Origin: Roseibium marinum
GTDB taxonomy: Bacteria > Pseudomonadota > Alphaproteobacteria > Rhizobiales > Stappiaceae
DNA length: 64,000 nt
Direction: 5' to 3'
NCBI RefSeq assembly: GCF_002906165.1
Contig: NZ_PPCN01000018.1
Coordinates: forward strand, 24,962-88,961
Under the pieces are notes generated by a model. It worked only from the letters and a program-made list of their open reading frames with translations. It did not search any database and was not told the DNA's origin. A program made the translations under genes and the position numbers. Shown here one piece after another: positions 25,915 to 34,428 of this stretch. Every line of letters starts with the position of its first letter. The stretch's first letter is position 1.

Positions 25915-27068
25915 TAGCGGCGTACTCCAGTGCCAAGCGGGGTTGCCGGGGTGCCGGCGGGAACGCGGCCGTAAACATGCGGCAGCGAGCAGGTCTTCAG
26001 GTTCGGCATAACCCGGGCACCGAAATGTTCCGCTTCTTCAATATGCGGATAGCCGGAGAAGATAAAGGCGCGGATGCCCATTTTCCGATAGGCCTCGATC
26101 TTCGACAGGACCTGATCGGTGGAGCCCACCAGCGCCGCGCCGCAGCCGGATCTTGCCCGCCCGACACCGGTCCACAGATTGGGTTCGATATAGCCGAATT
26201 CGTCGGCGATCTCGCGGTTCTTCGCCTGATGGGAGACGCCGAGGGATTTTGCATCGAGCGCGCGTTCGCGGATGGCCTTTCCCTGGTCGTCGTCCAGTTT
26301 CGAGACGATGTAGTCGGCGTATTCCTGCGCTTCCTTTTCCGTGTCCCGCACGATCATGTGGACGCGCAGGCCGTAATCCAGGGTGCGGCCGTAATTTTCC
26401 GCCACAGCATTGACCGCCTTCATGCGGCCTTCCAGCTCTTCCATCTTTTCCGGCCACATCAGATAGACATCGCAGTGCTGGCCGCAAAGCTCGAGCGCCG
26501 CCGGCGAGTAGCCGCCGAAATAGAGCAGCGGTCCGCCGGTCTGGTAAGGCCTGACCGGGTCGGTGGTCAGCCCCTTGAAGCTGTAGATCTCGCCTTCATA
26601 GTTGATCTCGTCCAGCGTCCAGGCCTGTTTCAGGATTTCGACTACCTCCCGGGAGCGCCGGTAACGGTAGCCACTGTCGGCCTGTTCACCCGGAAAATCG
26701 GAAGAGATGATGTTGACCGTCAGGCGGCCCTTGAGCATGTGGTCGAGCGTCGCGATGGTGCGCGCCAGCATGATCGGCTGCATCTCCCCGCAGCGGACAG
26801 CGGCCAGGAGATTGATCTTCTCGGTAATCGGCGCGCAGCCGGCAACAAAGGACAGGGTGTCCTGGCCGACCTGATAGGAGGACGGGCACAGGATGTTGCG
26901 GAAACCCTGATCCTCGGCGGTCTTGACGATCTCGGAACAATGGTCCCAGGAAGACCGCAGATGGCCTTCCGGTACACCCAGAAACTGATAGTCGTCGGAG
27001 CACAATGCCGCGAACCAGGACACCTCCGCGGCATCGAGATCCGGCGAAGTTACCGGGACAACGGTCAT
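25914..27068 (-). CDS. smoC: FMNH2-dependent sulfonate monooxygenase (SsuD/SmoC-like)
   Basis: This is a luciferase-like monooxygenase of about 384 residues, related to alkanesulfonate monooxygenase SsuD. The barrel is recognisable from NLLAAVRCGEMQPIMLARTIA, HMLKGRLTVNIISSDFPGE, the flavin-site region YLMWPEKMEEL and GSTDQVLSKIEAYRKMGIRAF. Together with a flavin reductase and a YdhF-like AKR it matches the sulfoquinovose monooxygenase SmoC, which cleaves the C-S bond to give sulfite and 6-oxo-glucose. The start at 27068 has GGGAGG upstream; the frame runs back to 27146 without support. First gene of the operon, divergent from a GntR regulator. Another sulfonate as substrate is possible. Confidence 0.75.
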   Translation of the reverse strand: MTVVPVTSPDLDAAEVSWFAALCSDDYQFLGVPEGHLRSSWDHCSEIVKTAEDQGFRNILCPSSYQVGQDTLSFVAGCAPITEKINLLAAVRCGEMQPIMLARTIATLDHMLKGRLTVNIISSDFPGEQADSGYRYRRSREVVEILKQAWTLDEINYEGEIYSFKGLTTDPVRPYQTGGPLLYFGGYSPAALELCGQHCDVYLMWPEKMEELEGRMKAVNAVAENYGRTLDYGLRVHMIVRDTEKEAQEYADYIVSKLDDDQGKAIRERALDAKSLGVSHQAKNREIADEFGYIEPNLWTGVGRARSGCGAALVGSTDQVLSKIEAYRKMGIRAFIFSGYPHIEEAEHFGARVMPNLKTCSLPHVYGRVPAGTPATPLGTGVRR

Positions 27069-27185
27069 GTAGTGCCTCCCTGGACGAACCTGCCCTGTGC
27101 GAGCCGCTTGAAGGCAGGGTGAGCGGTCCTCGAAATGCCGGAACATCCTGTCTGTGTTCCACTGAACGCCAGCCGTACCGGAGTT

Positions 27186-27225
27186 TTCATTTGTTTTCGA
27201 TTGGCTTCATTTTGCCTTCGATTTC
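27186..27225. repeat. Two tandem 20-bp direct repeats in the smo/gntR control region
   Basis: 27186-27205 and 27206-27225 share 15 of 20 positions (TTCATTT and TTCGATT blocks in each unit). A spacing of exactly two helical turns puts the units on one face of the DNA, which suits cooperative binding of a regulator. The region lies between the divergent smoC-like and GntR genes. Confidence 0.45.
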
Positions 27226-27244
27226 TTCTTGCATATCATCCGTT

Positions 27245-27258
27245 TTGATGTAAATCAA
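27245..27258. promoter_or_regulatory. FNR/FixK-like dyad
   Basis: TTGATGTAAATCAA at 27245-27258 matches the FNR/FixK consensus TTGAT-N4-ATCAA at every fixed position. It is 40 bases before the GntR start and about 180 bases from the smoC-like start. It could instead be a GntR operator, since it is a simple dyad. Confidence 0.45.
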
Positions 27259-27297
27259 TAGTGTATCAATTTTCACAAGACAGGCAACCAGACCGCC

Positions 27298-28008
27298 ATG
27301 CCGATGGCCTCGCAAACCTCCAATGCACTGCCTTTATATGTGCAGGTCAGCGAGCTTTTGATCCGCGATATCGCCGCCGGACGGCTGATTGACGGAGAGC
27401 GGCTGCCGCCTGAGCGGGGCATGGCCGAGGAACTGGGAATCTCGATCGGCACCCTGCGCAAGGCGCTGGCGGACCTTACGGAAAAAGGCTTGCTCGAGCG
27501 GGTTCAGGGTTCGGGTAACTACATACGCCAGGGCGGCACCGGTGACAGCGTCTACGCGATGTTCCGTCTGGAGCTGCTGACGGGCGGCGGATTGCCGCGC
27601 GCCGGCGTTCTGGAGCTGGACAGGCTGCGTAAACCGCGGGATCTGCCGGACTTCGGCACAAGCGGCGAGGGAACCCGCATCCGCCGTCTCAGATATCTCA
27701 ACGATGTCGTCATCGCGGTGGAGGAAATCTGGCTCGACGGTGACGCGGGTCTGGTGAAACGGGAGTTTCTGTCCGATTCCCTTTACCGTTTCTATCAAAG
27801 GCATCTCGGTTTCTGGATCGTCCGCGCCGAGGACAGGGTCACCATCGGCAAGGTTCCCGACTGGGCGCCGGACGAATTTTCAAAGCCGCCGGGAACGGTT
27901 ACCGGCTATATCGAACGGTTCAGCTGGGCGGACCGGCCGAAGCCGGTCGAATATTCGCGAACCTGGTTCGATACGGACAGGGCGCATTACGTACAGCGGT
28001 TGAAATAG
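27298..28008 (+). CDS. GntR family transcriptional regulator, HutC/UTRA subfamily
   Basis: This 236-residue regulator has an N-terminal winged helix (LPLYVQVSELLIRDIAAGRL, LPPERGMAEELGISIGTLRK, ERVQGSGNYI) and a C-terminal UTRA ligand domain (about 80-236), with the usual start of the effector fold in RIRRLRYLNDVVIAVEEIWL and the end EYSRTWFDTDRAHY. UTRA regulators often sense sugars or sugar phosphates, which fits control of the divergent sulfosugar operon and of the Gfo/Idh gene 41 bases downstream. A second ATG lies two codons in. No strong ribosome site is visible. Confidence 0.9.
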   Translation: MPMASQTSNALPLYVQVSELLIRDIAAGRLIDGERLPPERGMAEELGISIGTLRKALADLTEKGLLERVQGSGNYIRQGGTGDSVYAMFRLELLTGGGLPRAGVLELDRLRKPRDLPDFGTSGEGTRIRRLRYLNDVVIAVEEIWLDGDAGLVKREFLSDSLYRFYQRHLGFWIVRAEDRVTIGKVPDWAPDEFSKPPGTVTGYIERFSWADRPKPVEYSRTWFDTDRAHYVQRLK

Positions 28009-28049
28009 CCAGGCGGGCGGACAGCCCCTGCCTGTCAAGGAGGACTTGA

Positions 28050-29174
28050 ATGCCTGCGAGGGTAAGATACGGGGTGATCGGCTGTGGCATGATGGGGCAG
28101 GAGCATCTGCGCAACATTGCCCTTCTGCCGGATACCGAGGTGACGGCGATTTTCGAACCTGATCCGGCAATGGCCCGGGCCGCAGCTGAATTTGCGCCAG
28201 GCGCCGAATTTGCAGGCTCCGTCGGTGAATTGCTGGATGTGGACGCGCTGGATTGCATTCTGATCGCCAGCCCGAACCACTGCCATGTTGCACAGATGGA
28301 GGAAATCCGCAGGAAGCGCCCTCTGCCGTTGCTGGTCGAAAAACCGCTCTTCACGGACCCGAAGGATCTGGCCGAACTGGAAGCCTTCAAGGCCTCCTAT
28401 CCGGCGCCGGTCTGGGTGGCGATGGAATACCGCTACATGCCGCCGATTGCGGCCTTGATCGCGCGGGCCGAAGAGGTCACCGGCGGCATCAGGATGCTGA
28501 CGATCCGCGAACACCGTTTTCCCTTTCTGCACAAGGTCGGTGCCTGGAACCGGTTCAACCGCTATTCAGGCGGGACTTTCGTCGAAAAATGCTGCCATTT
28601 CTTCGATCTCATGCGGCTGATCATGAAATGCGAGCCGGTGCGCGTCATGGCGTCGGCCGGACAGGACGTCAATCACAAGGACGAAGCATACGACGGCGAG
28701 CGGCCGGATGTGCTCGACAACGGCTATGTGATCGTCGATTTCGAGAACGGCGCGCGTGCCATGCTGGAGCTTTGCATGTTCGCCGAAGGCGCGCGTTACC
28801 AGGAGGAAATCTCAGCAGTCGGACAGGAAGGTAAGATCGAGGCATTCGTGCCGGGTCCTGTGCGGTTCTGGCCGGAGGATCTGGGCGATCCGCCCGTACC
28901 GATGCTCGTCGTTTCACCGCGCAGTCCAAAGGGGCCGCGCCGCATCGACATTCCGGTCGATCCGGCCATTCTCGAGGCGGGCGACCACAACGGCTCGACC
29001 TTCTATCAGCACGCGGGATTTGCCGCGATGGTGCGCGGTGAAAAGGACGTTCCGGATGTGACGCTTGAAGACGGCCGCCGCGCCGTCGAAATGGGCCTCG
29101 CCGCCCAGCAGTCCGCCCGCACCGGTCAGGCTGTGCAGATGGCGGCAAAGGCGCTTTCCTCAGTTGCTTGCTGA
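28050..29174 (+). CDS. Gfo/Idh/MocA family oxidoreductase
   Basis: This 374-residue NAD(P)-dependent sugar or cyclitol dehydrogenase has the Rossmann motif YGVIGCGMMGQEHLRN at its N-terminus, LLVEKPLFTD with the EKP lysine near residue 97, and the substrate-side helix GGTFVEKCCHFFDLMRL that carries a catalytic His. AAGGAGG precedes the ATG by 6-8 bases. It follows the GntR/UTRA gene in the same direction, probably in one transcript, so it may act on the sugar handled by the divergent sulfosugar operon. The exact reaction is not deducible. Confidence 0.88.
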   Translation: MPARVRYGVIGCGMMGQEHLRNIALLPDTEVTAIFEPDPAMARAAAEFAPGAEFAGSVGELLDVDALDCILIASPNHCHVAQMEEIRRKRPLPLLVEKPLFTDPKDLAELEAFKASYPAPVWVAMEYRYMPPIAALIARAEEVTGGIRMLTIREHRFPFLHKVGAWNRFNRYSGGTFVEKCCHFFDLMRLIMKCEPVRVMASAGQDVNHKDEAYDGERPDVLDNGYVIVDFENGARAMLELCMFAEGARYQEEISAVGQEGKIEAFVPGPVRFWPEDLGDPPVPMLVVSPRSPKGPRRIDIPVDPAILEAGDHNGSTFYQHAGFAAMVRGEKDVPDVTLEDGRRAVEMGLAAQQSARTGQAVQMAAKALSSVAC

Positions 29175-29241
29175 AGCGGAAAAAACGCCCTGAAAAAGTA
29201 AAATAGGCAGCCGGCGTGGCGGAAGTCGCGCCGGTTGACTT

Positions 29242-29673
29242 TTACCAGCGCTGGGCAGGCAGCAGGTTCTGAACGGCATCGGAACTGAAACCGTTGCGGC
29301 CCTGGCGCATGTTCAGGGCCTTGATCGGAAACTGATAGTTCCGTCCCGTATCGCTTTGCCTGCATTGCTGCCTGCGGTAGTCGAACTGGTCGGGTGTGCC
29401 CGTGTGGCCTTGAACCAGCACGCAGAAAACGTCATAATTGCCATTGATATCGACGTCGCGGACCGCGCCCTGGGCAACGATGACCTGCTTGTGGCGGGTA
29501 AAGGACTTGTCGAAAAGCAGGAAGTTGCAATAGGGCTCGTTGCCCTGCGGCGTGCGCGTGCTTTTGCAGTAAAAGAGTTCCGCCCGCGCCGGCTCCGGCG
29601 GTGCGATGGCAAGGGAGCCGATGCACGCCAGTCCCGCCAGAGCGACTGTCAGGAAGCCGCGAGATATATGCAT
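29242..29673 (-). CDS. Small secreted protein of unknown function
   Basis: This 143-residue protein has a clear signal peptide (FLTVALAGLACIGSLAIA, cleavage near PARA) and a mature part of about 110 residues with four cysteines (YCKS, YCNF, VFCVL, QQCRQ) that could form two disulfides. I do not recognise a family. It is the only gene on the minus strand between the Gfo/Idh and SH3 genes, ending 67 bases from the Gfo/Idh stop, and is divergent from the SH3 protein. Confidence 0.75.
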   Translation of the reverse strand: MHISRGFLTVALAGLACIGSLAIAPPEPARAELFYCKSTRTPQGNEPYCNFLLFDKSFTRHKQVIVAQGAVRDVDINGNYDVFCVLVQGHTGTPDQFDYRRQQCRQSDTGRNYQFPIKALNMRQGRNGFSSDAVQNLLPAQRW

Positions 29674-29883
29674 GTTCGTAAACTCCTGGATTCAATGCGT
29701 CTGTTGAACAACGTCATGTTGCAGACAGATTGACACTTTACCAAAGTAATACCTGTGACGCGCCGCACAGGGAATAGAAGCTCCGCGTTATAAAATCACA
29801 GGTCCGGGTGCCTTCCTGACAGCCCGCAAATGGCCATCGTGCGCGACCTCTTTGGCCCGACGCGGACTGCCTTTGGAGGCCCC

Positions 29884-32541
29884 ATGCGCAAGACTGTTTC
29901 CGTTTTTCTCTCCTCGGCATTGCTGGTTCAATCGGTTCTCGTGAACGGTGTGCTGGCCGCGCCGGCCGTTACAACGGCCAATGTCAATTTCCGGCAAGGT
30001 CCTGGAACCGGCTACGGCTCGTTCGGCACGGTTGCGAACGGCACCGCGGTGGAGCTCGAAGACTGCGATGACGGCGGTGCCTGGTGTTCCATCAGCTACG
30101 GCGGCCGGAACGGCTTCGTCAGCGGCCGGTACCTGCAATTGACCGAAGCGGAGGAAACGACCGGCTGGCCTCGCTCGTTCCGGACGGATGCCGGCGCGAC
30201 GCTCGTGCTTTATCAGCCGCAATTCACCGCCTGGGACAATTTCAAGACCCTCGAGGCACTGGTTGCCGCCGAATATCTCGAAAACAAGGATGCCAAGCCG
30301 GTCTTCGGCGTGATCGGCGTGAGCGGTCAGACCGTGGCGGATACCGACAGGGGTGAGGTCGATGTCAGCGCACTCCAGGTCACCAAGCTTGATTTTTCCG
30401 CGCTTGGCCGGGGAGCACTGACGGATCTCTCGCTGCAGGTCGGCAAGATCATGCCGACCGGCGCGATCACGGTGAAGGAGGAGCGGATCACGGCAGGCCT
30501 CGCCGAATACCAGCGCATGGAGGACGTTCAGGGGCTCGGCACGGACGCCCCGCCGGTCTTCGTGTCCACCGGGCCGGCCATCCTGGTGCAGACGGAGGGC
30601 GCGCCGATCTTTGCTCCTGTCAAGGGCGTGCAGGGTCTCGGTTTCGTCGTCAACACCAACTGGGACATCCTCAGGATCGACGAAACCGGAGAGCTCTATC
30701 TGCGCGACGAAAAGGCCTGGCTGACAACGAAGGATGTGTCAGCGGGCTGGCAACCGGTCACCGAACTTCCCGACCTGATCAAGACCCTGCCGGATGAAGA
30801 CAACTGGAAGGAGACCCGCGATGCCATTCCGGGCGAACCGTTCCCGGACAATGTGGCACCGAAAGTCATCTATTCCGACAAACCGGCGGAAATGATCGTC
30901 TTTGAAGGTGAGCCGAAGCTCGAACCGGTCGAAGGCACCGGTCTGGAATGGGCGTCCAACACGGACAGCGACGTGTTTTTCCTGAAATCCACGTCCACCT
31001 GGTACATTCTGGTTTCCGGCCGTTGGTTCAAATCGGCATCGCTCGATGGACCATGGTCCTTCACCACGCCGGACATGCCGTCCGATTTCCTCAACATTCC
31101 GGAAGACGCTCCCTATTATTCGGTCCGTGCCTCCATTCCCGGCACCTCTGAAGCCTCCCAGGCCCGCCTGAAGGCCAGCATCCCGACGACGGCGCGGGTG
31201 GAGGTTGGCTCGCTCAGCACGGATGTCGCCTATGCGGGCGATCCGGAATTCGAGCCGATCGAGGGCACCTCGATGTCCTATGCGGTCAACACCAATGATC
31301 AGGTGCTTCAGGTCGGCGCGAAATACTATGTGCTGCAGGATGGTGTCTGGTTCGTCGGCGACAGCCCGGAAGGGCCTTTCGTGGTCGCAACGTCGGTTCC
31401 TGACGAGATCTACACCATCCCGCCGTCCTCGCCGGTCTACAATACCACCTATGTGCGGATCTATGAAACCGAGCCTGGCGCGGTCTGGTACGGCTATACG
31501 ATGGGCTACCTGACAGGATATCTGGCCTGGGGCGTCTTCGTTTATGGCACGGGCTACTATTACCGGCCCTGGTACCGGCCCGGCTACCGGCCGATCTATT
31601 TCCCAAGACCCGTGACCTACGGCATCGGCGCCTTCTACAATCCGGTGCGCGGCACCTATGGCCGCTACGGCTACGCCTATGGCCCTCTGCGCGGCATTGC
31701 CGGTGGTGGCATCTACAATCCCCGCACCGGCGGCTATATCCGCGGGGCGGCGATCAGCGGGCCGCGCGGCAGCGCCGGCTTCATCTCCGCCTATAATCCA
31801 CGCACCGGCAACCGCGTCGTCGCCGGTGGCGCGCGCGGCATCTACGGTTCCTGGGGCGGCAAGGTCGTCGTCACCGGACCGCAATGGTCGCGGACCCGCG
31901 ATCTCCAGGCCGGCGCCGTGAACCGCTGGCAGCAGGACGGCAGTTCCGGCCGTGTAGCCAATCTCGACCGCCGCGGCGATGTCTTTGCCGGACGGGACGG
32001 CGCGGTCTACCGCCGCGATGGCGAAAGCTGGCAGAAATTCGAGGGTGGCCGCTGGGGAGATGTCGCCGCCCCATCGCGTGAAAACATTCAGGACAGGCTC
32101 GGTAATCCTGGAGCGAGCGCCGCGATCGGTGCCGGAGCGGGCGCGGCGCTGGTGAACCGCCCGGCCGGTGACAGGATCCAGAACCGGCCGAATGCCGGCA
32201 ATCGGCCCAATGTTCAGCGCCCCGATGTACAGCGCCCGGCGAACCTGCCGGCGGGACAGCGGCCCAATATACAAAAGCCGAACGTGCAGCGGCCGGTACA
32301 GCGCCCGAACGTTCAAAGGCCGACTGTGCAAAGGCCCACTGTGCAAAGGCCGCCTGCGGTCCAAAGACCGAATGTGCAGCGTCCGGCGCAACGGCCGCAG
32401 GCTCCGGCGCATCTGAACCGGGACAGCAGGGCGCGCCAGGTAGGCAATCAGCAGATCAACCGTCAGCGCAATGTGCAGCGGTCGCGTCCGCAACCCCAGG
32501 GGGCGACGACCATCCGGCGCGGCGGTGGCCGCCGCCGCTGA
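29884..32541 (+). CDS. Large secreted SH3-domain protein with C-terminal RPNVQRP repeats
   Basis: This is an envelope protein of about 885 residues. The ATG at 29884 follows GGAGG and gives a signal peptide ending in GVLAA. A bacterial SH3 domain comes next (VNFRQGPGTGYGSFG to GRNGFVSGRYLQL). The centre holds three similar modules of about 100 residues, each with a VNTN or ASNTD stretch and a W-F-xG pattern (WYILVSGRWF, YYVLQDGVWF). A Tyr/Gly/Arg/Pro-rich membrane-proximal region (YYRPWYRPGYRPIYFPRP) and modules with YNPRTG follow. The last 120 residues are VQRP repeats. It probably binds peptidoglycan or another wall polymer; the function is unknown. Confidence 0.82.
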   Translation: MRKTVSVFLSSALLVQSVLVNGVLAAPAVTTANVNFRQGPGTGYGSFGTVANGTAVELEDCDDGGAWCSISYGGRNGFVSGRYLQLTEAEETTGWPRSFRTDAGATLVLYQPQFTAWDNFKTLEALVAAEYLENKDAKPVFGVIGVSGQTVADTDRGEVDVSALQVTKLDFSALGRGALTDLSLQVGKIMPTGAITVKEERITAGLAEYQRMEDVQGLGTDAPPVFVSTGPAILVQTEGAPIFAPVKGVQGLGFVVNTNWDILRIDETGELYLRDEKAWLTTKDVSAGWQPVTELPDLIKTLPDEDNWKETRDAIPGEPFPDNVAPKVIYSDKPAEMIVFEGEPKLEPVEGTGLEWASNTDSDVFFLKSTSTWYILVSGRWFKSASLDGPWSFTTPDMPSDFLNIPEDAPYYSVRASIPGTSEASQARLKASIPTTARVEVGSLSTDVAYAGDPEFEPIEGTSMSYAVNTNDQVLQVGAKYYVLQDGVWFVGDSPEGPFVVATSVPDEIYTIPPSSPVYNTTYVRIYETEPGAVWYGYTMGYLTGYLAWGVFVYGTGYYYRPWYRPGYRPIYFPRPVTYGIGAFYNPVRGTYGRYGYAYGPLRGIAGGGIYNPRTGGYIRGAAISGPRGSAGFISAYNPRTGNRVVAGGARGIYGSWGGKVVVTGPQWSRTRDLQAGAVNRWQQDGSSGRVANLDRRGDVFAGRDGAVYRRDGESWQKFEGGRWGDVAAPSRENIQDRLGNPGASAAIGAGAGAALVNRPAGDRIQNRPNAGNRPNVQRPDVQRPANLPAGQRPNIQKPNVQRPVQRPNVQRPTVQRPTVQRPPAVQRPNVQRPAQRPQAPAHLNRDSRARQVGNQQINRQRNVQRSRPQPQGATTIRRGGGRRR

Positions 32542-32586
32542 CGTCTCATGGCCCAACGCAGTGCCGTCTGAATTCCGCGCTGAGGG

Positions 32587-33102
32587 TCACTTGGCGCTCA
32601 GAATTTCTGTTTCGTAGACCTCGCTCCCTGCAAGTGGCAGCAGTCGGTGAGCCATTTCGTATTTCAGTTCTGTCAGGCGTGTTTCTTCCTCGAGGGAGCG
32701 GTCCTGTTTTTTGCCGAGAAGGACGAATTCCTCGCGCACAAGTCCCGGACGAATGACGGCTTCGACCCGTCGGTCGCGATAACCGAAGCGCCAGAGATAG
32801 GGGCCAGGCGGTTCACTGATGATATCGGCACCGCCAAGGCTCCTGTCGACGGTGAACCGGTCTCCGGAGACCGCGCGCGTTACCATCTCGATGGCATCGC
32901 GCCCGCCGGGGCCTGAAAAGGCAGTCAGCAACGTGACTTCCCGGCGCTCAGGCGCTGCACTGTCGAGAAGCGGAAATGCCGCCTGCATGGCTTTCAGCGC
33001 ATGAACGACACCGCCCGGAAAGCCGGGGCCGTGAAACTTCATGAGATCGTTGAAGCTGAAGGTTATGTCCTGTCCGTTTTCGCGAACCGTAATGCTGTCC
33101 AT
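32587..33102 (-). CDS. FmdE-like protein of unknown function
   Basis: This 171-residue cytosolic protein shows FHGPGFPGGVVHALKAM near the N-terminus and GRDAIEMVTRAVSG near residue 75. The layout resembles the FmdE/Zn-ribbon-less domain (FHGHxCPG... CxxDAxQ...TG), but the metal cysteines are absent. It lies on the same strand as, and 108 bases after, the ThuA-like genes, separated only by the palindromic repeat at 33115-33225, so it may be the last gene of the ABC transport operon. Family assignment is tentative. Confidence 0.6.
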   Translation of the reverse strand: MDSITVRENGQDITFSFNDLMKFHGPGFPGGVVHALKAMQAAFPLLDSAAPERREVTLLTAFSGPGGRDAIEMVTRAVSGDRFTVDRSLGGADIISEPPGPYLWRFGYRDRRVEAVIRPGLVREEFVLLGKKQDRSLEEETRLTELKYEMAHRLLPLAGSEVYETEILSAK

Positions 33103-33114
33103 ATTCTATTCCTT

Positions 33115-33225
33115 GTAGCGTGCCGCGTTTAAGCGGATTCATGGGTTCAGGAAGACGCCCGAGGCAGCGTTTGCATTGCAAATGCGTTCGGGCGATTTTC
33201 TGAATTCAATTTAACGCGGCGCGCT
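33115..33225 (+). repeat. Palindromic intergenic repeat, full-length copy
   Basis: This is a 111-bp imperfect palindrome. Its outer arms, TTCAGGAA/TTTTCTGAA middle arms, GCCCGA/CGGGC inner arms and central TTTGCATTGCAAA hairpin line up base for base with the copy at 62558-62667 (roughly 85% identity). It lies between the FmdE-like gene and the two ThuA-like genes. Its layout resembles rhizobial RIME-type palindromic repeats, but it is not identified as one. Confidence 0.85.
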
Positions 33226-33828
33226 TTGGAGTTCCCGGAGCCTTGGAAGCATTGCTTCCAGAAACCGCGTCGCTGCCGGCATGAAATGTGAGCCGTGGTG
33301 ATAACAGGGGTCGAGGGAGGTGACGATGAGACGGCCGGGCGCATAGCTCTGCCTGTCCTCGAACATCAGGACGCCGGTGTCGTCTTCAATGAGAGATTCC
33401 TGCTCGGGCTTCGGGGCGAAATGTCCGTGCAGGTGCCAGGTGGCGGCCTTTGCCGTCATGTCTTTCATCAGAACGTGCGACGGGTTGGAAATCCGTGGTT
33501 CCGGTCCTTTCTCGCCGGTGATCCACCACCAGAAATTCGTCTGGCAGGACGTGAACTCGATGCCCTCCAGCCAGCGGTCCGGAAAGATCTCGCCCATTGC
33601 GATCAGCACGCCGCCGCCATTCATATAGGCGACCAGCTGGTCCTTGAGCGGTTCGATCAGGTGGCTGTTCAGGCGGCAGGGCAGGAAAAGCACGTCGTAA
33701 CGCGACAGGTCCGTCTTTGCGACGTCGCCGATATAGACGATCTCGTCGAAGCAGTTCTCGAAGGGCGCTTCGGTGAGCGTGCGGTGGTGGAAGTAGGTTC
33801 CGCCGTCAATGGCTGCCACGAAACTCAT
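33211..33828 (-). CDS. ThuA/GATase1-like protein (second of a pair)
   Basis: This 205-residue protein shows the alternating strand-helix pattern of class I glutamine amidotransferase-like (ThuA) folds: YDVLFLPCRLN, LVAYMNGGGVLIAMGEIFP and a late strand RLIVTSLDPCYHHGSHF. In the amidotransferase fold the cysteine after LFLP would mark the nucleophile elbow, but the local sequence does not match a real triad. It overlaps the upstream ThuA-like gene by 4 bases. The stop codon lies inside the right arm of the palindromic repeat. The function within the transport operon is unknown. Confidence 0.65.
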   Translation of the reverse strand: MSFVAAIDGGTYFHHRTLTEAPFENCFDEIVYIGDVAKTDLSRYDVLFLPCRLNSHLIEPLKDQLVAYMNGGGVLIAMGEIFPDRWLEGIEFTSCQTNFWWWITGEKGPEPRISNPSHVLMKDMTAKAATWHLHGHFAPKPEQESLIEDDTGVLMFEDRQSYAPGRLIVTSLDPCYHHGSHFMPAATRFLEAMLPRLRELQSAPR

Positions 33829-34427
33829 CGGATGCTCCTTTCGAAATGACTGAAGAACCGGTGCAGCACGCTCAAGCCCTCCGGGTCCGCGCGGTGGAGG
33901 AAGGAAAAGAGGTCGTTGCCGGTGTGAACGAAGAGGCGCCCCTTGCCGATATGTGCAATCCAGTCGACCGGTACGCGATCGACGCCAAGCGTCGTCAGAA
34001 CCTCGGCCCCTTCCGGCGGCGGATTGGTGCCGCGGCTGTAAAAGCCGGCGACGCCGCGCTGAAAGGTGAGATCGTCGGTGGTCAGGCCTTCAAACACTGA
34101 ATGGCCTTCCTCGATGTGAATTCTGAGGCTTTCCAGCCCCTCCTGCGCGATCGGGCGAAACGGGGAAATCCCGGGGAGGAAGGGATGGGCGATATGTCCG
34201 TTGAAAACAATCGAACCGCCGCCTTCAAGGAACGTCTCCAGCCGCGACGATACGCTTTGCAGATGCTTTTGGTCCGAATGCATGGTCAGCACGATGCCGT
34301 CATAGACCGAAAGATCCCTGGACCCGAAAGCCGATTGCTGGTCGATATCGAATGTATATCCGCCGATCTTGCTTACGAATTTCGGCGCGCCGTCCGGCGT
34401 GTTCAACAGCCACAAAAACCTGCCCAT
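33825..34427 (-). CDS. ThuA/GATase1-like protein (first of a pair)
   Basis: This is a protein of about 200 residues with the same fold pattern as its downstream neighbour: FLWLLNTPD, YDGIVLTMHSD, LETFLEGGGSIVFNGHIAHPFLPG and a C-terminal GKGRLFVHTGNDLFSF. The ATG at 34427 is one base after the HupE-like stop (TGACATG), with TTGGAG about 15 bases upstream, and is preferred to a start at 34457. Two adjacent, diverged ThuA-like genes suggest a heterodimer or tandem duplication. There is no recognised active site. It might handle or sense the imported compound. Confidence 0.65.
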   Translation of the reverse strand: MGRFLWLLNTPDGAPKFVSKIGGYTFDIDQQSAFGSRDLSVYDGIVLTMHSDQKHLQSVSSRLETFLEGGGSIVFNGHIAHPFLPGISPFRPIAQEGLESLRIHIEEGHSVFEGLTTDDLTFQRGVAGFYSRGTNPPPEGAEVLTTLGVDRVPVDWIAHIGKGRLFVHTGNDLFSFLHRADPEGLSVLHRFFSHFERSIR

Positions 34428-34428
34428 G

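Noticed and set aside
32200..32400. Short tandem DNA repeats resembling a CRISPR or minisatellite
   Set aside because: The units are irregular, stay in frame and encode RPNVQRP-type repeats of the SH3 protein. There are no unique spacers between constant repeats.
30739..32556. 605-residue open frame antisense to the SH3 protein
   Set aside because: It is antisense to a gene with signal peptide, SH3 domain and repeats. Composition is atypical and the repeats simply mirror the sense repeats.
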